In this document: positions 45,480 through 56,184 of the stretch, one piece after another | Numbering within the stretch: position 1 is the stretch's first letter | Layout: each line of letters begins with the position of its first letter | Source of the DNA: Datisca glomerata | Lineage: Eukaryota > Streptophyta > Magnoliopsida > Cucurbitales > Datiscaceae | Reading direction: 5' to 3' | Assembly (NCBI GenBank): GCA_003255025.1 | Contig: QANY01004135.1 | Location: 868,001-932,000 of the forward strand | DNA length: 64,000 bases | Position numbers and translations under genes: made by a program | The notes under the pieces: generated by a model | Databases searched by the model: none | Seen by the model: only the letters and a program-made list of their open reading frames with translations | Told to the model about the DNA's origin: nothing

Positions 45480-45506
45480 ATAAATGTTTAAGTGTAGGGG
45501 TGTGAT
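45480..45506 (+). promoter_or_regulatory. Athila polypurine tract
   Basis: GAATAAATGTTTAAGTGTAGGGG precedes the 3' LTR start TGTGATAAC, in the usual Athila wording. Confidence 0.65.
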
Positions 45507-46493
45507 AACTCTAAGAAACTAGAGTTATCTACTCACTTTCAAACTTAATTCATTAGGAATTTAAGAGTGGTTTGCTTTGTTTTTAGTTTTCTTCTATCAT
45601 TTTCAGCTTTTACTTTTTTTCATAGGATGATTCTATCTTTCTAGCTAAATTTTCATAAAAAGAGTAGTAAATGCAATTGTTCTACCTTTTCTTTTGTAAG
45701 ACTTCAAGGCTGTGAATCAAGCAACTCAATGATATGACATAAGGATAAGGTATTGTTACAACAATGAACGTGCATGCACGGCAAAGATTCCATCACTTTA
45801 ATCCAGTTGGCGCCTAAAACTGAGTAAAGATCTCGTGCAAGTAAAAAGAAATTGGACAACTGGCGGATGATAGTTCTTAGGTGGTCCTCACCCTTTTTGC
45901 TGAGCGATAAGGGTCCCTTTTCAATATTGGGATATATTCTTTATTCCTTCTTTATCCTTCATTTTACTTTTGTAATTCTCTCCTTTGTTTAAGCTCGATA
46001 TTCTGTATTTAATGTTTGTGATATTGCTCTATATTTTTCTTTAGCTCAATATAAGCTAGTCGTTCGAAGCTAAAGGGATCGATGAACTGTTATGTTATTA
46101 ATCTTGTATCTAATTAAAGACTTAAGATATAAGGATAAAAATCACTTATGCATAAGAGAAGTTGAGGTTACTACTGCTAGTGGTGCTATAACAATTCAAA
46201 CAGATTTAAGTTAAGATTGATTACTAAAAGGGGATTTAGTTACTCTAGCATATCCAACCATTGCTTACAATACATTGGCCTCAGCTCTTGTCTTACATTT
46301 AAAATTTGTTATTCTACATTTTTAACTTAGGATTTAGTAATCATCAACTCCATTTCATTTTATAAATTTAATTTGGGTTCAAAACTGATCTATGCTAGTT
46401 AATTGCTTTTCATGATCCTTGGGGAGATGCCACTCGCTTATCACTTTATTACTCGTTAATAATATGTGCACTTGCATATAGATACCACACAAC
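45507..46493 (+). repeat. Athila 3' LTR
   Basis: Starts TGTGATAACTC at 45507 after the polypurine tract. It runs through a T-rich promoter-like part and ends near ACCACACAACA after CTTATCACTTTATTACTCG. The end is judged from family wording only, since no second LTR was found. Confidence 0.55.
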
Positions 46494-46559
46494 ACTAACC
46501 TACTATCTTATGGGGGAAAATAAATTCTTCTAATTATGAGCATCTTCAAACTACCAAAA

Positions 46560-47440
46560 TTTGTTTGCCATAATCTTCATACTGTTGGTATGAGATTAAG
46601 GGTATTAGTTGGGTCTCTAGTTATAAACCGTCTTGTAGTAAGGAATTTGGGGATTAAGCTTTAGGCACCTAGAAGATTTTAATTCTTCCATTCTTGCTTA
46701 ACAAGCATGGATTATCTTTAAGATACCTAACAATTTATGTGTCGGATTCCTTAAAAGTCTTTATTTTCTAAATTATGAGTTTCTGGATGCTATTGTATGT
46801 AAATCTACCTCTTGGGCTTGATAAAGTATATGGCATGGGAAGGAAATCATTATGAAGCATGGTTTTTGGAAAATAGGGAATGACAAGAGGGTGAACATGT
46901 AATGATTTTTGGGTGCCTAATTTTCCTATTCTTAGTAATTTTAATTCCCTAATTATAACTCTATTTTTGAATTATTATTGCCTACTTGTTCCTCTTGGAA
47001 TATAAGTCTTATTGAGTCTTTGTTTCCCCTTGGATTTCTAGAAGTATTTATACTATTTCGACTGCACATTTTAACAATCAAGATTTACCAATCTGGCCTA
47101 ATAGTAAAGGGGAAGCATAGTTTAAATCTTGCTATTACATCTTACACAATTTAAAATGAAGGATAATTTTAAAGGTTTCACATCTCAGTCATCAATCAAC
47201 ATAACTTTTTGAAAAACAATTTAGAATGTCCGGTTCCTTCTAAAATTAAACATTTTATTTGGAGATCTACCTTAAATTTTCTACCAACTAACAAAATTTG
47301 TTCGGAGGCAGATACCACAAGATCTTATCTATCCAGTGTGCATGCAGTACGAAGAGAGTACTTACCACACAATCATTGGTTGCAAATGGAGTAACTTTTG
47401 TTGGTGTAGCTTGAGATTTAGCCTCAATCCAATTAGAAAC
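46560..47440 (+). pseudogene. LINE (L1-type) C-terminal fragment with zf-RVT zinc region
   Basis: The plus strand reads ISWVSSYKPSCSKEFG and KILILPFLLNKHGLSL near 46600-46720, then a GMGRKSL-like stretch with VFGK near 46850. From 47209 it gives VPSKIKHFIWRSTLNFLPTN and, frame-shifted, YPVCMQYEESTYHTIIGCKW near 47330. The last matches the zf-RVT region with its Cys-x2-Cys...His...Cys pattern partly kept. Stops are common. The RT core is missing, cut off by the Athila LTR or by 5' truncation. Confidence 0.8.
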
Positions 47441-47528
47441 ATAGAGTAAAACTATGGGTATTGTATTCAAAGATGAATTTATATCTCTTCTACCAAATAA
47501 ATAAATTTGGGAGAAATAAACTCTCATA

Positions 47529-48990
47529 TATTTTGGTACTTTCATCAAGAGTGATTCAAAAAGCTCAAGAGAATATTTCAAAATGCCGAGAACTAGATCA
47601 AACGTAGCTTTTAATGACAGAAATGACAACGATCACATTAATCAGCCTGCACCACAAGTGGAGATGCATGGAATGATCTAAACTATCCTGACTAGAATGC
47701 AAGAAATGGAATGACGTAATAGCAAAGCTTTACGTAATGCGCATGGCAAACAGTCCAGGACCAAATAAACGCGTTGTAATGGGAACTAACAGTAATGCGC
47801 GTGGAGGTTACTCAACGAACAAACAACGAAGAATGTGAAAACCAAGAGAATCAGTGTACTGAATAGACAAGATGCCATGCAGACAAATCACGAAGCCAAC
47901 TGAAACATGCAGCAAAATGATGTTGAGATCCAATCATATTACTACAAAAAAGAAGCAGACAATGAGGCTTGTCTGGTAGGGATCATAACAAAGAAAGCCA
48001 TGGAGGAAATGTTGGAAAGGAAGATGATGGAAATGCAGAAATTCGAGACTGCGGGAAAAGCATACCTAGAATCACTTACACGTTCACCTTTGAGCTCATA
48101 GATCCTTGATGCTCCAGTTCCCAAGAAGTTCGTAGCCCCAAAATTCAAATGTTACAAAGGAAAGTCTGATCTGATAGATCCTTTTAGACAGTTCAAACAA
48201 GTAATGGCCCTGTATCACATGAAGAAGAGCTGATGTCCGAGATGTTCCTGACTAGCCTCGACAGTAGTGCCTTGAAGTGGTATCACTCCCTCCGCTCTCA
48301 TTCAATCAATAATTTATTGCTATGCCTTTAGTATTTTGGGAAAGTACTCCACGTACCGCTCGGTTATGGAAGACTCAGAGTATCGCTTGACCATTTCCCA
48401 AAAGAAGGGAGAATCATTACGTGAATACACACATCGATTCAAGGATGAGATGGCCAAAATAGAAAATTATGATGACCGAGTGGTGAGGCTAGCTTTCATA
48501 CAGGGATTGGACCCAAGCTCAACTCTTTTTGATGTTTTACTGAAGAAGAAACCACTATCAATGGTAGAAACATTCCAACGGGCATGAAGATACATTAATT
48601 TGGAAGAAGAAAAGAAAAGATGATGAAGTTATCATAACGGAGGGCGGAAAAGCAATAGAAAACTTACCACAACTCAAGCTTAGGAAAGAAGAGGACGGAA
48701 AAAGTGGAAAGAAATGATGGACGGGGAGAATAAAAAAGAGAAAGGGCTGATAAGAATGGAAGAACAATGGAGAAGGTTCATCTCAGAGATAAAGTCTACG
48801 CACCACTCATTATACCAATGAATTAGATCCTTGAAGCAATAAAAAATAAACCATGGTGATAAAGACCAGACCCGCTAACGAAAGAACCAATTTACAAAGA
48901 CAAGGACAAATATTGCTCTTTTCACAGAAGCTACAGACACTTTATCAAGGACTATTTCCAAGTCAAAGACTATAAAAGACGTCTTTGAAG
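47529..48990 (+). pseudogene. Tat-type gypsy leader and gag fragment, inserted in LINE
   Basis: This sequence is a diverged direct copy of 52787-54230 in the Tat element: leader TTCAAAAAGCTCAAGAG, gag start MPRTRSNVAFNDRNDND, MLERKMMEMQKFETAGKAYL, APVPKKFVAPKFKCYKGKSD, EYRLTISQKKGESLREYTHR and FIQGLDPSS. Both LTRs and all pol sequence are absent. It carries deletions and stops, for example after SPLSS at 48101. LINE RNase H sequence resumes after it. Confidence 0.85.
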
Positions 48991-49084
48991 GTGTTATTTG
49001 TAACCCTATCAAAGCTTCAAAAAAATCAGAAAGAAATTGGTTGGAGTTCATAAATGTAAATAAAAAAATTAGTACCTGATTGAG

Positions 49085-49350
49085 CAATCACTTCCTCAGA
49101 ATCTTTAACTGTATCAAAACCCCCATCTCCTTCCTGGATTTCACCTTCATTGCAGTAAGTAAAGGTGAATTATGACTCTACATTTAAGCCTAATTCCAAG
49201 GTTTTCTCAATCGGGTTTATTGCAAGGGATTGTGAGGCTAATGTTATTGATGTAGGTGGATATCGGGTTCAAGCTTGGATCCCAGCAATGGAGAGCTTTT
49301 AGCTTATACGTGCCATTGCGTGGACTTCAACTACTTCTTGGGCTTGTGGA
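49085..49350 (+). pseudogene. LINE-associated RNase H, first half
   Basis: From about 49115 the plus strand reads KPPSPSWISPSLQ, VKVNYDSTFKPNSKVFSIGF, IARDCEANVIDVGGYRV. This is the opening of the RNase H (RVT_3) domain found at the end of many plant LINEs, with the first catalytic Asp (N-Y-D). After a stop at 49303 it reaches the Glu-helix region, RAIAWTSTTSWACGM, and is then cut by inserted sequence. Confidence 0.75.
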
Positions 49351-50892
49351 ATGATAAAAAATCCTAATAAATAGGTCACTTAAACAGTGATAAGTTAATA
49401 ATTCTCCCAAAAAAACAATAGTAAGTAAATGATCTTTTTTATAGGCTCATTTAGGAAAATAGTTCATTTTTTAAAAATAAGTAAGAGAATGTCCAAAAAA
49501 GTAGTATTTGCAAGAATGACCAATTTTTTTGTAACTGTAATTTTTTTGGGGAAAAACTAGAAATGTTTTTACAGGTGTACTATGGTGTATAAAAATATAT
49601 CATGGTATATATTTATATACTATTTTAATGTACCATAAGTATATCATAGTATATATTTAATAAATTTTTATATATCATCCGTGATAATCGTACATCATAC
49701 CAGTACCATACCTCTTCTCATACCCAAACTCGTCTCCTCTTCCTTCTTCTTCACATCTCCCACACTCGTAACCAAGAAACCCAGAAATCAAACCATAAAA
49801 TCAAGAAATTATTGAATTCTTCAATAATTTTTAAGCTACAAGTATTAATTTTGATCTTACCTATGCAAGAAAACAAATTAAAAAAATAATTTCAAATCAC
49901 CCATTGTTCGGCTGACCAAATTTGAGAAGATAATTAGAGATATAAGTGAAAGAGATTCAAATAAAATGAGAGAGCAAGCATAGTGAGTAGAAGAGAAGAA
50001 TAGAAATAGGGGGAGAGAGAGAGAAAAAAGAAACATAGAGAGAGAAAAATAGAGAACAGAGAGTAATGGAAGGGAGAAAATAACAGATGGAGGGAAAGAA
50101 ACAGCAAAAAAAAGATAAGAAAATGGGCAAAAAAAAAGATAGGTGTCAGTCAGCGGTTCGGGTTTAGTAAAAAAAATAGTAACAGTTCAGGTTTAGAAAA
50201 AATAACAACGGTTCGGGTTTAGAAAAAATAGCAACGGTTCGGGTTTAGAATAAATAGCAACGATTCGGGTTTAGAAAAATAGCAAGGGTTCGGGTTTAGA
50301 AAAAATAGCAACATTTATTCATGAAGGAGAAACAATATGAATAATAAAAATGAATCGAACTTGCAAGAGACTAAACCCGAACCGTTGGTGAAACGAGAGA
50401 AGAAATTGTCAAAATTTTGACAAATCATTGAAGATGGAGATGTAATTTGTGGCTAATTTTTGGATTAAAAATATGAGAGACAGGTAGTTGATAAGATGAA
50501 GAAAGGGGTAAAATTGAGAAAAAAAATAGACATGTGTCGTGCATATGATAATTTAACAGCCATTTAATGATAATTGTTAAATTGATGGTTGGAGAAAATT
50601 TGTATTTAATTAAACAAATATTCACTTAATATGAATAACATTCACTTAATATGAATTTCAAATTTAATTAAACAAATATTATCATAACCAACCATGTTTA
50701 AAGAAATTACTATATTTAAATTTGAAAAAAAAATAACTAAAAAATTTAAATAGAAAACATGGGATAAGAGTATTATGGATAAATAATGAAAATTTAAAAT
50801 TAAATTAAATAGAAATGATATTTATTTACTTTAATTTTATTTAGACCAATTACTAATTTACAAATATGAAAGTTACATATCTACGTGATTTT
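49351..50892. other. AT-rich insertion splitting the LINE RNase H
   Basis: About 1.5 kb of sequence separates the two halves of the LINE RNase H domain. It contains TATA-rich repeats (49590-49670), a purine-rich block with many GAGA runs (49960-50110), the 26-bp tandem repeat at 50154 and no coding motif. GGGGAAAAAC at 49548 and GATTTTCCC ending at 50895 could be decayed terminal inverted repeats of a MULE-like element, but no matching 9-bp target-site duplication was seen. Confidence 0.45.
50154..50311. repeat. 26-bp tandem repeat carrying the plant telomere heptamer GGGTTTA
   Basis: Six units start at 50154, 50183, 50209, 50235, 50261 and 50286 (period 25-29 bp, mostly 26). The consensus contains CGGTTCGGGTTTAGAAAAA followed by ATAGCAA. 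Five of the six units keep GGGTTTA. An inverted copy of the core, CTAAACCCGAACCGTTG, lies at 50371-50387. Confidence 0.93.
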
Positions 50893-51130
50893 CCCATAAT
50901 TGAATCTGACTCCAAACAAGTTGTTAATTGGGTCAAGTCCAACACATGTTTAGATTCGAGATTGTGATATGGATCATGTGGCCCATTGTAAAATCAATCA
51001 GATGTCAGATTTCTCAATTGCTTAGATTAGTTGAATTTACAATTATGTTGTTGATGTTGTTGCATCATACAGCATACGTCAGGACAGAGTTAATATTAAT
51101 AATTTCTTCTATTCTATCAATATTATTAGT
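50893..51130 (+). pseudogene. LINE-associated RNase H, second half
   Basis: The plus strand reads IIESDSKQVVNWVKSN at about 50897-50945, the conserved Glu-Ser-Asp strand of the RVT_3 domain that should follow the segment ending at 49350. The rest is frameshifted and only weakly recognisable. Together with 49085-49350 it shows one RNase H domain cut in two. Confidence 0.65.
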
Positions 51131-51720
51131 CTGATAGAACAAAAAAACAAGCTTATCTTATTTGTATTCTCAAATTGTAACCAATTTTTTTCTTAAATTA
51201 AATCTTAAAAGAAGTCAATAAACCATTTTGACTCAGTCAAAACGGTAAAAACAATGGTGTTAAAATTTGAAACGATCCATAAAATAATCTAGGAATAAGA
51301 AATATATTAACTTCACTCGATTAAGCTCTGACAACAAGATTGCAGTCAATTAAAAAACATAAAAAAAAATGAGTTTAAAATTTTTGATCGGTAAGAAATA
51401 ATATTTCTGGTAAATGGGGGGCACATTGATTAAATTAAACACATATCATTTTACTCATAGATTCAACTTGTGGGATTACATAACTATTAGTAGAATGTAA
51501 ACCTTTACCGTATCCCTTGTGGAACTAATAGGGGACTAATCACCTCTTGTAGAATACCCGGGTGCGTTGGGTATGGCTGTAAGTTTTCTGGATTCTTGAA
51601 AAATGACAAGATTGGTTTGATAAATGGGGAATGTAAGTTTTGGAATCCTAAATGCATCATTTCTGTGCGTGAAATTTTTATGTCCAACTGACTGAATTGA
51701 ACAAAAAATGACATTTTCAA
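51131..51720. other. No gene recognised
   Basis: AT-rich sequence; short minus frames at 51505-51754 have no known domain. The only notable item is a 17-nt palindrome at 51226-51242. Confidence 0.4.
51226..51242. promoter_or_regulatory. Palindrome made of two inverted W-box-like words
   Basis: TTTTGACTCAGTCAAAA is a perfect palindrome around one base. Each arm contains TTGACT, the core bound by plant WRKY factors. Regulatory use is unproven, and no gene lies nearby. Confidence 0.3.
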
Positions 51721-51766
51721 TTGATTCTTTATATATGTTTGTTCGATTTGTCAAAATTTAAGAACC

Positions 51767-52010
51767 AAAGTTTCGGTTCGATTCGATTTAAAAATTTGAT
51801 AGTTTTTAAATTGAACCGAACTGAAACTTTAATTACCTATTATTTTTTATATGTAATTTCATATCAAACTGAACCAAATCAAAATAAAATTTTAGTTTTA
51901 TATTATTTTTTCAATAATATTTATTCAAAAAATTATTTCGTATTATAAACGTTGAACCGAAGAAGCAAACTGAACTGAACCAAAACTTTCGGTTTGATTC
52001 TATTCTATTC
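51767..52010. mobile_element. Foldback/MITE-like palindromic segment with GGTTCG/CGAACC words
   Basis: The arm 51767-51794 (AAAGTTTCGGTTCG then ATTCGATTTAAAAA) pairs with 51803-51829 (TTTTTAAATTGAACCGAACT then GAAACTT) with few mismatches and an 8-nt loop. Related words GAACCGAAG and CTTTCGGTTTG recur at about 51953-52000. Such sequence is characteristic of palindromic non-autonomous DNA elements in plants. Ends and target site were not defined. Confidence 0.55.
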
Positions 52011-52231
52011 TTTTTTCACGAGCGGTTTGATTGGGTTCGACAATACTGTCAAACAAAAGTTTAAGTTTGGTTCAATTTTCATAAAAAATACCTTAAATTG
52101 GGGGTATGTTGATTCCCAGAGTGCTTACAAAATCACAACTATTTATTTTACCAAATTTACCCTTCATGATCACAACCTTTTTTCTTCCCTCATCTCTACG
52201 TTGTTCATCTCTCTATTTGCTTCCTCTTTTT

Positions 52232-52238
52232 CTCTACT

Positions 52239-52278
<40 letters not shown>

Positions 52279-52295
52279 ACTCTCTCTCTCTCCCT
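52232..52295. repeat. CT/CA microsatellite
   Basis: A (CT)n run from about 52233 to 52264 is followed by (CA)n and again (CT)n. The plus-strand open frames over it are composition artefacts. Confidence 0.95.
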
Positions 52296-52419
52296 TCTTC
52301 GTTGCTCCCTCTCTTTGTTGCTTTGTATCTTTTTCCTTCTTTCACAAGTCACAATAGTTATTTTCTCTTTTAATAATCTGTTATTTTAAAAAATGAATGA
52401 GCTTTCTGAAACCCATTGG

Positions 52420-52424
52420 CACCC
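52420..52424. repeat. Target-site duplication of Tat element, left (CACCC)
   Basis: CACCC precedes the 5' LTR; CGCCC follows the 3' LTR at 60059-60063. The single difference is a G/A transition at a CpG position. Confidence 0.7.
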
Positions 52425-52780
52425 TGAACAATATATTTATTATGGTGTATACGTGGTAAGATTTGGATCAAAATATTAAAAGGAAGACGTGGAACGCGAA
52501 GGATCGTTGGATGGAGACGACAATTATGAAGGAATATTCCAGAGGAAAAGGACCATCCCAATGGCCTGATTGTAATCACAACCTCTATGTAACGACTCAG
52601 CAAAAAATGCAACGGAAAAGTGACATTAAGACTATTAAATGTAATTTTGTATATAAATAGAGGCATATATGGTCTTAAAGGTACACGATTGAAGACAAGA
52701 AAAACACGTTTAGCTCAAATTCTCTTAATTTCTCCTTTTGTTATTTCATTGCATTCTCCGTACCAAAAAGTTTCTTTACA
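52425..52780 (+). repeat. Tat 5' LTR
   Basis: Begins TGAACAATATATTTA and ends TTTCTTTACA. TATA box TATAAATA at 52652. Matches 59703-60058 along its length with substitutions. Confidence 0.95.
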
Positions 52781-52833
52781 TTTTAGTTCATTCATTGAGA
52801 GTGATTGAAAAAGCTCAAGAGAACATCTCAAAA

Positions 52834-54350
52834 TGCCAAGAACTAGATCAAACACAGCTCTTAATAATGGAAATGACAATGATCACATTAATTAGCCTGC
52901 ACCAGAAGTGGAGATGCACAGAATGATCCAAATTATCCTGATTAGAATGCAAAAAATGGAACGACGTAATAGCAAAGCTTTACGTAATGTGCATGGCAAA
53001 CAGTCCAGGACCAATTAAATGTGTTGCACTGGGAACTAGCAGAAACACGCAAGGAGGTTACTTAACGAAGAAACAATGAAGAATGTAAAAGCCAAGAGAA
53101 TCAACATACTGAACGGGACGAACATGATGCTAGGCAAACAAACTACGAAGCCAGCCAAAATGTGCAGCAGGAAGATGTTGAGATCCAATCACATGACTAC
53201 GAGAAAGAAGCAGATGGAAAGACTAGTCTGCTAGGGATCATAGTAGAGAAAGCCATAGAGGAAATCCTGGAAGGGAAGATGATGGAAATGCAAAATTAGG
53301 GAGTACGGGAAAAGCAGACCTGGAGTGAAGAGATTCTTGCTGCTCTAGTTCCTAAGAAGTTCATAGCCCCAAAATTCAATTGTTACAAAGGAAAGTCTGA
53401 TCTGATAGATCATCTTAGACAGTTCAAACAAGTAATGGCCTTGTATCCACTAGAAGATGACTTGATGTGCAGGATGTTCCCGACTAGCCTCGACGGCAGT
53501 GCCTTAAAGTGGTATCACTCCCTCCCCTCTAATTAAATTTAATAATTTTACTGATATGCCTTTAGTATATTTGGAACAGTACTCCACGTACCGCTCAGTT
53601 ATGGAAGACTCAGAGTGTTTCTTGACTATATCCATTAAGAAGGGGGAATCATTACGAGAATACACACATCGATTCAAGGACGAGATGGCCAAAGTAGAAA
53701 ATTGTGATGACCGAGTGGCGAGGCTAGCTTCCATACAGGGATTGGACCCAAGCTCACCTCTTTTTGATGATTTGCTAAAGAGAAAACCACTATCAATGGC
53801 AGAAATGTTCCAACGGGCAGAACTTACATTACGTGGAAAAAGAAAACAGAAGCATGATGAAGTTATCATAAAGGAGGGCAGAAAAGCAATAGAAAACCAA
53901 CAGAAAACTTACCACAACTCTAGCTCAGGAAGGAAGAGAATGGAAAGAACGGGAATACATGATAGACAGGGAGAATACAAACGGGAATGAACTGAGAAGA
54001 AGGGAAGAATAGTGGAGAGGATTCATCTCAGAGATAAAGTCTACACACCACTCACTATATTAGTGAATCGGATCCTTGAAGATAATAAAAAACAAACCAT
54101 GGTTAAAAAGATTAGACTCGCTGACAAAAGAACCAAATGACAAAGATAATGACAAATATTGCTATTTTCATAGAACCTACAGACACTTTATCAAGGATTG
54201 TTTCCAACTCAATGACTATATTGAAGAGCTGGTAAAAGATGTCTGTCTACCTTCAATTGTATGTTTAGAAGGAAGGACAAAAGCAGGCAACGAAAAAAGG
54301 AAGTTCAAGATAAAGGAAAACAACCGCTCAGGATTGTTGACACAATAATC
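52834..54350 (+). pseudogene. Tat gag with CxxH-type zinc finger
   Basis: The start is ATG at 52834 (MPRTRSNTALNNGNDND). Capsid words follow: APKFNCYKGKSDLIDHLRQF near 53370, CRMFPTSLDGSALKWYHSLP near 53470, then the open frame 53556-53990 with KKGESLREYTHRFKDEM, RLASIQGLDPSSPLFD and MAEMFQRAE. Frame 54076-54348 holds CYFHRTYRHFIKDC, the C-x2-H-x4-H-x4-C finger usual in Tat elements. Stops (52893, 53298, 53534) and shifts inactivate it. Confidence 0.9.
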
Positions 54351-54439
54351 ATGTTATAAATGGACTACAAGGAATGAAAGGAATATATACTACAAGAAAC
54401 CTATATGGGGTGAGTATTGGGAATAGGGAAGCACATCAA

Positions 54440-54984
54440 CAAGTAACAAAAATCCTCCGCTAATCTTTGATTACCTGAGTTTTGGGGAACATGCTGGACA
54501 ACACAATCACGCTTTGGGGATCATGATTCAAGTTGAAAATGGCCTCTTAAAAAGAGTTCTGATTGATGATGGAAGTGCTATCATCATTCTACATCAGTCA
54601 ACTCTAGAGAAGATGTCCATGGGAAATATGAAGCTGCAAGGCCCGCCACAGTCGTTGATCAGATTTAATTGAGTGATATTCTATTCGTAAGGTATAATAG
54701 CACTCCATTTGAATGCAGAACCTTTCAGTCATCTGACAGAATTTATGGTCCTGGATACATCCTCTCAGTATAACATAATTCAGGGAAGGATATGGTTACA
54801 CAAGATGAAATTTGTTCCGTCCACATACTATCAGGTGCTGAAATATCCGTCTCCTAAGGGAATACAATTTATAAAAAGGGACCAAGTCTCTGCTTGGATT
54901 TGCACCGTAATGGCAATGGAATCCGCTAGACGAATGTTATCTAAAAAGAAGTTTAGCAGACAAAAGGAAAAGATAACCAAATAA
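54440..54984 (+). pseudogene. Tat aspartic protease region
   Basis: The plus strand reads LSFGEHAGQHNHALGI, then RVLIDDGSAIIILHQSTLEK at 54551-54610 with an Asp-Asp-Gly-Ser active-site strand where the family has Asp-Gly-Gly-Ser. After a stop come FMVLDTSSQYNIIQGRIWLH, MKFVPSTYYQVLKYP and GIQFIKRDQ (open frame 54709-54984). This is the protease-RT linker of the Tat group. Confidence 0.88.
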
Positions 54985-55189
54985 TAGAAATAAAGGAAGA
55001 CAGACATATGATCCGTCAAATCCCACGTACGTGGTAGCATAGGCCACTGAGCTTGTGTTCTTAGAAGAAGGGACTTAAAATGTGACAAATGTAGGTATGA
55101 GGAAACGGATAAGGAGCAGTTGAAAAGTTTCTTGAGGAAAAATAAGGATATTTTTGTAAGCACAGCACAGGAAATGTCAGGTATTCCAG

Positions 55190-56180
55190 AAAATATTATT
55201 TATCATAAATTGAACACTAACCCTTCTATCAATCCCGTAAAGCATAAAAAAGGATTTTTGCTCTAGAACAGAATATGACTATTAAAGAAGAAGTGAACAA
55301 AATCTTGAAAGCTAATTTCATCAGAGAAATAGACTACTCGGAGTGCTTACCAACGTGGTGATCGTGAAAAAGAAAATTGAAAAGTCGAGAATTTGCATGG
55401 ATTTCACAGACTTGAACAAAGCATGCCCGAATGATGATTACTCATTGCCAATAATAGATGAAATGGCGGATGTGACCTCAGAACATGAAATCCTGAATTT
55501 CATGGATGCTTATTCAAGATATAATCAAGTAAAAATGTTCCAACCGTATTAGGAGAAAACTTCATTTATTATTAAACGGGATATATTCTGTTATAATTAA
55601 TGTCATTTGGATTGAAAAATGTAGGTACAACTTACCAAAGGCTCATAAACAAAATCTTTCAAGAGCAAATCAAGAAAATGATGTAGGTTTATGTGGGCGA
55701 CATACTAGTAAAAAATGACAAGACCACATCAAAAACCTAGATGGGGCCTTTTCGATTATGTGAAAATGCTCCATGAAACTCAATCCTTAAATGTACTTTT
55801 AGAGTCATAGCGGGAATGTTCTTGGGCCATTTAGTGACGCAGCATGGAATTGAGGTCAATCCAAACCAAGTAAAGGCCGTCATGGATATGAAATCACCCA
55901 GAACTCACAAAGAAGTGCAAAGTTTGACGGGAGCGACTCTAAAAAAATTCCTCCTAAGGTCAATGGACAAGTGCATACATTTCTTTATGAAGCTCAAAAA
56001 AGGTCTTGTTAATAACTATGATGAATAGTGTGAAGATGCTTTCAACAAAATCAAAGAAAATCCAGCGACTCCGTCATTGCTTTCAAAACATCTTCTTGGC
56101 ATGAAATTACTTATATATGTAGCGGTCTCACAAACAGTACTAGCCAAAGATGCATTAGGATGAAAAACAATATGCAAAGA
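55190..56180 (+). pseudogene. Tat reverse transcriptase
   Basis: Words in order are TIKEEVNKILKANFIREID near 55277, then KIEKSRICMDFTDLNKACPN and PIIDEMADVTSEHEILNFMD in the open frame 55343-55552. Next is a frameshifted KRDIFCYN stretch, and the catalytic box near 55690 reads VYVGDILV, so one of the two Asp is replaced by Gly. The C-terminal part FLGHLVTQHGIEVNPNQVKA, KSPRTHKEVQSLTG is open in 55816-56028. After about 56150 most of RNase H is missing. Confidence 0.9.
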
Positions 56181-56184
56181 AGTG

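Larger units (their letters stand above)
31605..46493 (+). mobile_element. Athila-type Ty3/gypsy retrotransposon, split by a copia insertion
   Basis: Gag, protease, RT, RNase H and integrase occur in order on the plus strand (about 32100-36670). A long untranslated region follows (36680-40390 and 45449-45506), then a polypurine tract and a 3' LTR (45507-46493). A copia element sits inside the untranslated region. Primer-site-like TTTTGGGGTCATGTCACCAGG at about 31609 suits the tRNA-Asp site of Athila elements in degraded form. A matching 5' LTR was not found. All genes are broken. Confidence 0.7.

Noticed and set aside
52106..52389. Plus-strand ORFs over the CT/CA microsatellite that look like hydrophobic proteins
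   Set aside because: Long (CT)n runs translate as Leu/Ser repeats in any frame; no domain and no promoter.
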